Shown here: positions 60,345-64,000 of the stretch, piece after piece | Layout: each line of letters begins with the position of its first letter | Position numbering within the stretch: the first letter of the stretch is position 1 | DNA from: Roseivirga pacifica | GTDB lineage: Bacteria > Bacteroidota > Bacteroidia > Cytophagales > Cyclobacteriaceae | DNA: 64,000 nucleotides | Direction: 5' to 3' | Assembly (NCBI RefSeq): GCF_900111145.1 | Contig: NZ_FOIR01000002.1 | Coordinates: forward strand, 806,001-870,000 | The notes under the pieces: generated by a model | What the model was told of the DNA's origin: nothing | Seen by the model: the letters and a program-made list of their open reading frames with translations, nothing else | Databases searched by the model: none | Made by a program: the position numbers and the translations under genes

Positions 60345-62970
60345 AAGTGGCAACCAATTCGGTCGTTTTCTCAATTACTTTAGGTAGTCCCGACAAGTCC
60401 TTTCCACCCGCAGTAGCGAAGAAAGGCTGACCGCCACCGCCACCTTTAATTTCTTTAGCCAAATCACGAATGATCTGACCGGCATTCAAGCCTTTGTCTT
60501 TTACCAAAGCCTCGTCAATTACAACAGCAATTTGTGGTTTCCCAGCAATATCGGCTGCCAAAACTGCGAATACATTTTCGACTTCATTCTTTAATTCGAA
60601 TGAAAGCTTTTTCAATGCATCGGCCGATGGCAAAGTAACTTGCTGCGCAATTACTTTAATGCCGGCTTTATCTTCAGCCTTCGCTATCAAATCGGTTTTC
60701 ACCTGACCCGATTGCTTGGCGTGCAGTCCTTCAATTTCCTTTGAAAGCTTCTTTTGCTCTTCCAACAACCCCTCAATTGCCTTAGAAAGGTCCTTTGGAT
60801 TTTTAAGCAAATCCTTCACCGACTTCAGCGCCTTCTCTTGCTCTTGCACATAGTTGAAAGCACCTGGGCCAGTATAAGCTTCTATTCTGCGAACACCAGC
60901 TGCAACCGCGCCTTCCGACACAATTTTAAACAAACCGATGTCGCCCGTAGCATTTACGTGCGTACCGCCACAAAGCTCTACCGAATACTTAGGATCGAAA
61001 GTAATCACGCGCACAAACTCGCCATATTTCTCCCCAAAAAGTGCGGTTGCACCCAATGCCTTTGCATCTTCAATTGGTACGTTGCGTCTTTCGTCAAGCT
61101 TAATGTTTTGGCGAACGTGCTCGTTCACAATCTGCTCAATTCTTTCAATTTCCTCATCGGTCACTTTTTGGAAGTGAGAGAAATCGAAACGCAATAATTG
61201 GTCAGAAACCAAAGAACCCTTTTGTTGCACGTGGTCACCAAGTACCTCTCGAAGTGCCGAATGCAATAGGTGTGTAGAAGAGTGATTATTCTTAATCAAA
61301 GCTCTTCTTTCTGCATTGATCTTTGCTGTAAAATTAGCCTCAGGTTTGGATGGTAATTTGTTTGTAAAGTGAACGATCAGGTCGTTCTCTTTTTGTGTAT
61401 CGAGCACATTGATGGTTTCACCATCGCCAACCAACACACCGGTATCGCCAATCTGCCCACCGCTTTCGCCATAGAAAGGCGTTTTGTTCAGTACAATTTG
61501 GAATACCTTTCCTTTCTTATCTTTTATCTCGCGGTATTTAATGATTTCCGCCTGAGCTTCTGTAGCATCATAACCCACAAACTCAACCTGCTCATCATCT
61601 CCGACCTGAATCCAGTCTCCTTTTTCTGAAGCAGCATCTGCTTTCGAGCGGTTCTTTTGCTCCGCCATAGCCGACTGAAAACCAGCTTCGTCAACTGCAA
61701 GTCCCTTTTCACGGGCAATAAGCGCAGTTAAATCAACAGGGAAGCCGAACGTATCGTAGAGTTCAAAAACCTCTTTCCCTTCAATTTCCTTCTTGCCTTC
61801 TTTGGTTAGTTTGCTTTCAATTTGATCTAAACGTTTCAAGCCATTTTCCAGCGTGCGTAAGAATGAATTCTCTTCCTCACGAACAACTTTAGCAATAAAG
61901 TCTTTCTGCCCGCTTAACTCATCAAAAAAGCCTTCATACTGATCGGCCAATACATCAACCAACTCGTAAAGGAATGGCTCCTGAAAATTAAGGAAGGTGT
62001 AACCATATCGAACGGCTCTGCGCAAGATTCTGCGGACTACGTAACCCGCCTTGTTATTAGATGGGAGCTGACCATCGGCTATTGCAAAAGAAATGGCGCG
62101 AATGTGATCCACAATTACGCGAATCGCTATATCCGTTTCTTCTTTGTCTTTATAATTTACACCTGCCTTTTTTGCTATTTTCTCAATAAGCGGAGTAAAC
62201 ACATCGGTGTCGTAATTCGAAAGTTTGCCTTGCATGGCCATGCACAAACGCTCGAAGCCCATTCCTGTATCAATGTGCTTAGCAGGCAGATTTTCTAGGC
62301 TACCGTCTGCTTTTCTATCGAACTGAATAAATACAAGGTTCCAAATTTCCACCACTTGTGGGTGGTCCATATTCACCAAATCCTTACCCGGTTTCTGAGC
62401 AATTTCTTCATCACTTCTTAAGTCGATATGAACTTCAGAACATGGCCCACATGGCCCTGTATCGCCCATTTCCCAGAAGTTATCCTTTTTATCACCATTC
62501 AGAATTCTGGCCTCATCAATATGCGATTTCCAAAAGTCGAATGCCTCTTTGTCGAAAGGCACACCATCAGTTTTGTCTCCTTCAAAAACAGTTACATAAA
62601 GGCGCTCTTTCGGTAAACCGAAAACCTCAGTAAGTAACTCCCATGACCAACCAATTGCTTCTTGCTTAAAATAATCTCCGAAAGACCAGTTCCCCAGCAT
62701 TTCGAACATGGTGTGGTGGTAGGTGTCAATACCTACTTCTTCCAAATCGTTGTGCTTACCAGAAACACGCAAACATTTCTGGCTATTAACGGCTCGTGTG
62801 TAGTCTTCCTTTTTATTGCCTAGGAATAAATCTTTAAACTGATTCATTCCCGCATTGGTGAACATCAAGGTTGGGTCATTCTTCAACACCATTGGCGCAG
62901 AAGGCACATATTTATGACCTCGTGACTCAAAGAACTCAATAAATTTCGATCTGATTTCTTTTGATTGCAT
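60337..62970 (-). CDS. alaS: alanyl-tRNA synthetase
   Basis: 877 aa class II synthetase. The catalytic core begins MQSKEIRSKFIEFFESRGHKYVPSAPMVLKNDPTLMFTNAGMNQF, with motif 2 region RVSGKHNDLEEVG and KHIDTGMGFERL later. The editing domain carries HSSTHLLHSALREVLG and the CGGTHVNATGDIGLF zinc-site motif. The C-terminal DHHA1-type oligomerisation domain ends with GGGGGQPFFATAGG. The ATG at 62970 fits the family. It is the first gene of an alaS-gatB-TlpA-like operon with overlapping ends. Confidence 0.96.
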   Translation of the reverse strand: MQSKEIRSKFIEFFESRGHKYVPSAPMVLKNDPTLMFTNAGMNQFKDLFLGNKKEDYTRAVNSQKCLRVSGKHNDLEEVGIDTYHHTMFEMLGNWSFGDYFKQEAIGWSWELLTEVFGLPKERLYVTVFEGDKTDGVPFDKEAFDFWKSHIDEARILNGDKKDNFWEMGDTGPCGPCSEVHIDLRSDEEIAQKPGKDLVNMDHPQVVEIWNLVFIQFDRKADGSLENLPAKHIDTGMGFERLCMAMQGKLSNYDTDVFTPLIEKIAKKAGVNYKDKEETDIAIRVIVDHIRAISFAIADGQLPSNNKAGYVVRRILRRAVRYGYTFLNFQEPFLYELVDVLADQYEGFFDELSGQKDFIAKVVREEENSFLRTLENGLKRLDQIESKLTKEGKKEIEGKEVFELYDTFGFPVDLTALIAREKGLAVDEAGFQSAMAEQKNRSKADAASEKGDWIQVGDDEQVEFVGYDATEAQAEIIKYREIKDKKGKVFQIVLNKTPFYGESGGQIGDTGVLVGDGETINVLDTQKENDLIVHFTNKLPSKPEANFTAKINAERRALIKNNHSSTHLLHSALREVLGDHVQQKGSLVSDQLLRFDFSHFQKVTDEEIERIEQIVNEHVRQNIKLDERRNVPIEDAKALGATALFGEKYGEFVRVITFDPKYSVELCGGTHVNATGDIGLFKIVSEGAVAAGVRRIEAYTGPGAFNYVQEQEKALKSVKDLLKNPKDLSKAIEGLLEEQKKLSKEIEGLHAKQSGQVKTDLIAKAEDKAGIKVIAQQVTLPSADALKKLSFELKNEVENVFAVLAADIAGKPQIAVVIDEALVKDKGLNAGQIIRDLAKEIKGGGGGQPFFATAGGKDLSGLPKVIEKTTELVATFE

Positions 62971-63001
62971 ACGGAACCGTTATCGGTAAAAAACGTTTTA
63001 C

Positions 63002-63019
63002 TAAATTTGTTACATTTGC
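63002..63019 (+). promoter_or_regulatory. two overlapping -7-like elements upstream of the M23 peptidase gene
   Basis: TAAATTTG (63002-63009) and TACATTTG (63012-63019) both match TAnnTTTG and lie 58-68 bp before the ATG at 63077. No -33 TTTG is at the expected spacing. Confidence 0.35.
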
Positions 63020-63076
63020 CAAGCCCAAAGCTTACGCAAAGGCACAAAATTAGGAGATTTTCAAAAAGGATTCTTA

Positions 63077-64000
63077 ATGAGTAAAATAAAATATTACTAC
63101 GACACAGAGACTTGCAAATACGAGCGTGTAAAGGTCAAAAAACGTGATATTGTTATCAATGCTCTAGGATTCATGTCGCTTTCCTTAGTTTTGGCGGTTG
63201 GCATCATTCTCGTGCTAAGCAAATACTTCGACTCACCAAAGGAAACAGCTCTTCGACAGGAGAACGAAGATTTAAAAGGTTATTACGACCTAATGCAAAG
63301 CCAGCTGGAAAACATGGACCAAATGTTGAAGGTTTTGCAGGAAAAAGACGACAACGTTTATCGCGCCATTTTCGAAGCAGAGCCAATTCCTGAAACCGTT
63401 CGCGAAGCAGGTTCTGGTGGTGCACTCAAATACAAGAACCTACTTGAAAGTGACCTCAGCAATAAAGACCTGGTACTTAACAACCTAACCTCTATCGACA
63501 AACTTAAGAAGCGAATCTACATCCAAACGAAATCGTACGATGAGATTTTAGAGTTAGCAGAAAACAAAGATGAGTTTTACGCTGCCATGCCGGCCATTCA
63601 GCCAGTAGCCAACGAAGAACTGAGAAGGCTAGCATCGGGCTACGGTATGAGAACCGACCCTATTCTTAAGGTAAAGAAAATGCACTACGGTACCGATTTT
63701 TCTGCAGAGCAAGGCACGCCAATATACGCAACTGCAGATGGCACCATTACCTACACCAGAAAGTCTCAAACCGGTTACGGTTGGCACATCAAAATCAACC
63801 ATGGCTACGGTTTTGAAACACTGTATGGTCACATGAGTAAGTTTGCCGTAAGGTCTGGACAGAAAGTAAAACGTGGTCAAATCATAGGTTATGTTGGAAA
63901 CTCTGGAAAATCTACCGCCCCACACCTTCACTATGAGGTGCACGTAAACGGAATTGCCAAAAATCCCGTTTATTACTTCTACCAAGACCTAGATGCCAAT
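63077..64000 (+). CDS. M23-family peptidase (LytM-like), partial at right edge
   Basis: The reading frame from the ATG at 63077 stays open to the window end (308 codons seen). A basic N terminus (MSKIKYYYDTETCKYERVKVKKRD) is followed by a transmembrane helix at about residues 27-48. A coiled coil (about 55-90) and a helical linker come next, then the M23/LytM domain. The zinc ligands are visible: H203 and D207 in MHYGTDF, with H252 (YGHMSKF) and H283/H285 in APHLHYEVH. It is anchored in the inner membrane with the peptidase in the periplasm, probably acting in peptidoglycan remodelling. It is divergent from alaS. Confidence 0.92.
   Translation, partial: MSKIKYYYDTETCKYERVKVKKRDIVINALGFMSLSLVLAVGIILVLSKYFDSPKETALRQENEDLKGYYDLMQSQLENMDQMLKVLQEKDDNVYRAIFEAEPIPETVREAGSGGALKYKNLLESDLSNKDLVLNNLTSIDKLKKRIYIQTKSYDEILELAENKDEFYAAMPAIQPVANEELRRLASGYGMRTDPILKVKKMHYGTDFSAEQGTPIYATADGTITYTRKSQTGYGWHIKINHGYGFETLYGHMSKFAVRSGQKVKRGQIIGYVGNSGKSTAPHLHYEVHVNGIAKNPVYYFYQDLDAN

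Noticed and set aside
60754-61197. 147-aa plus-strand ORF within alaS
   Set aside because: It is an antisense shadow of a well-conserved synthetase, with no start context or homology.

Overview
The window looks like a chromosomal segment of a Bacteroidota bacterium, most likely a marine Cytophagales-type organism. The clues are a DUF3078 protein, a Porin_10-type putative porin, a CarboxypepD_reg-like TonB-dependent receptor, a DUF4369-type TlpA lipoprotein, menaquinone genes, sparse Shine-Dalgarno sequences, TAnnTTTG-type promoter elements and moderate-to-low GC by eye. The genus cannot be fixed from sequence alone. No rRNA, tRNA, CRISPR array, prophage or transposase gene was seen.

Layout. 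1-8.2 kb is housekeeping and envelope: the PhnA end, miaE, a DUF3078 protein, a porin, lpxK, a Nif3-like protein, a coiled-coil zinc-ribbon protein and a TPR protein. 8.2-14.5 kb holds a phosphatase and the first menaquinone cluster: a hotdog thioesterase (probably the DHNA-CoA hydrolase), menF, menD and menE, interrupted by an oppositely oriented secreted protein. menB (39.8 kb) and menC (51-52 kb, overlapping ribE) lie elsewhere in the window. 14.4-21.6 kb has a DUF2911 protein, two barrel-like unknowns, an XRE/S24 regulator and a large BNR-repeat protein. 21.7-26.3 kb has a hybrid histidine kinase and a sigma-54 response regulator, converging on a nested-palindrome MITE-like element, and a small secreted PepSY-like protein.

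26.5-31.7 kb is an accessory block: an M48 membrane protease, a GlxA/AraC regulator, a hydrolase, two VOC proteins and an NTF2-like protein. 31.8-37.6 kb is a co-oriented envelope cluster: a small membrane-anchored unknown, a beta-barrel channel-like protein, a vanadium-haloperoxidase/PAP2 lipoprotein and a FecA-like TonB receptor, closed by a clear terminator. The haloperoxidase lipoprotein has a recognisable internal duplication whose N-terminal copy has lost its catalytic residues. 37.8-39.7 kb is an AT-richer insert with an orphan HsdR-N nuclease-like protein and a two-TM unknown. 40.6-41.3 kb is a non-coding array of imperfect tandem repeats.

41.4-49.2 kb is a carbohydrate cluster on the minus strand: a LacI regulator, a GH16 lipoprotein, an SSS symporter, a PfkB kinase, beta-phosphoglucomutase and a GH65 phosphorylase. 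The phosphorylase and mutase form a logical pair, giving beta-glucose-1-P and then glucose-6-P. GH16 (beta-glucan) and GH65 (alpha-glucoside) chemistries do not match, so the true substrate is open. 49.2-54.7 kb has a YjdI/CDGSH Fe-S protein, a DUF922 protease-like protein, menC, ribE, pcm and an acyl-CoA thioesterase. 54.7-57.7 kb is a PadR regulator/FtsX-type permease cassette flanked by a direct repeat of the 3' end of the preceding gene. This suggests insertion with end duplication and is one of the most interesting features. 57.8-63 kb holds a TlpA-like lipoprotein, gatB and alaS in an overlapping operon, and an M23 peptidase gene runs off the right edge.
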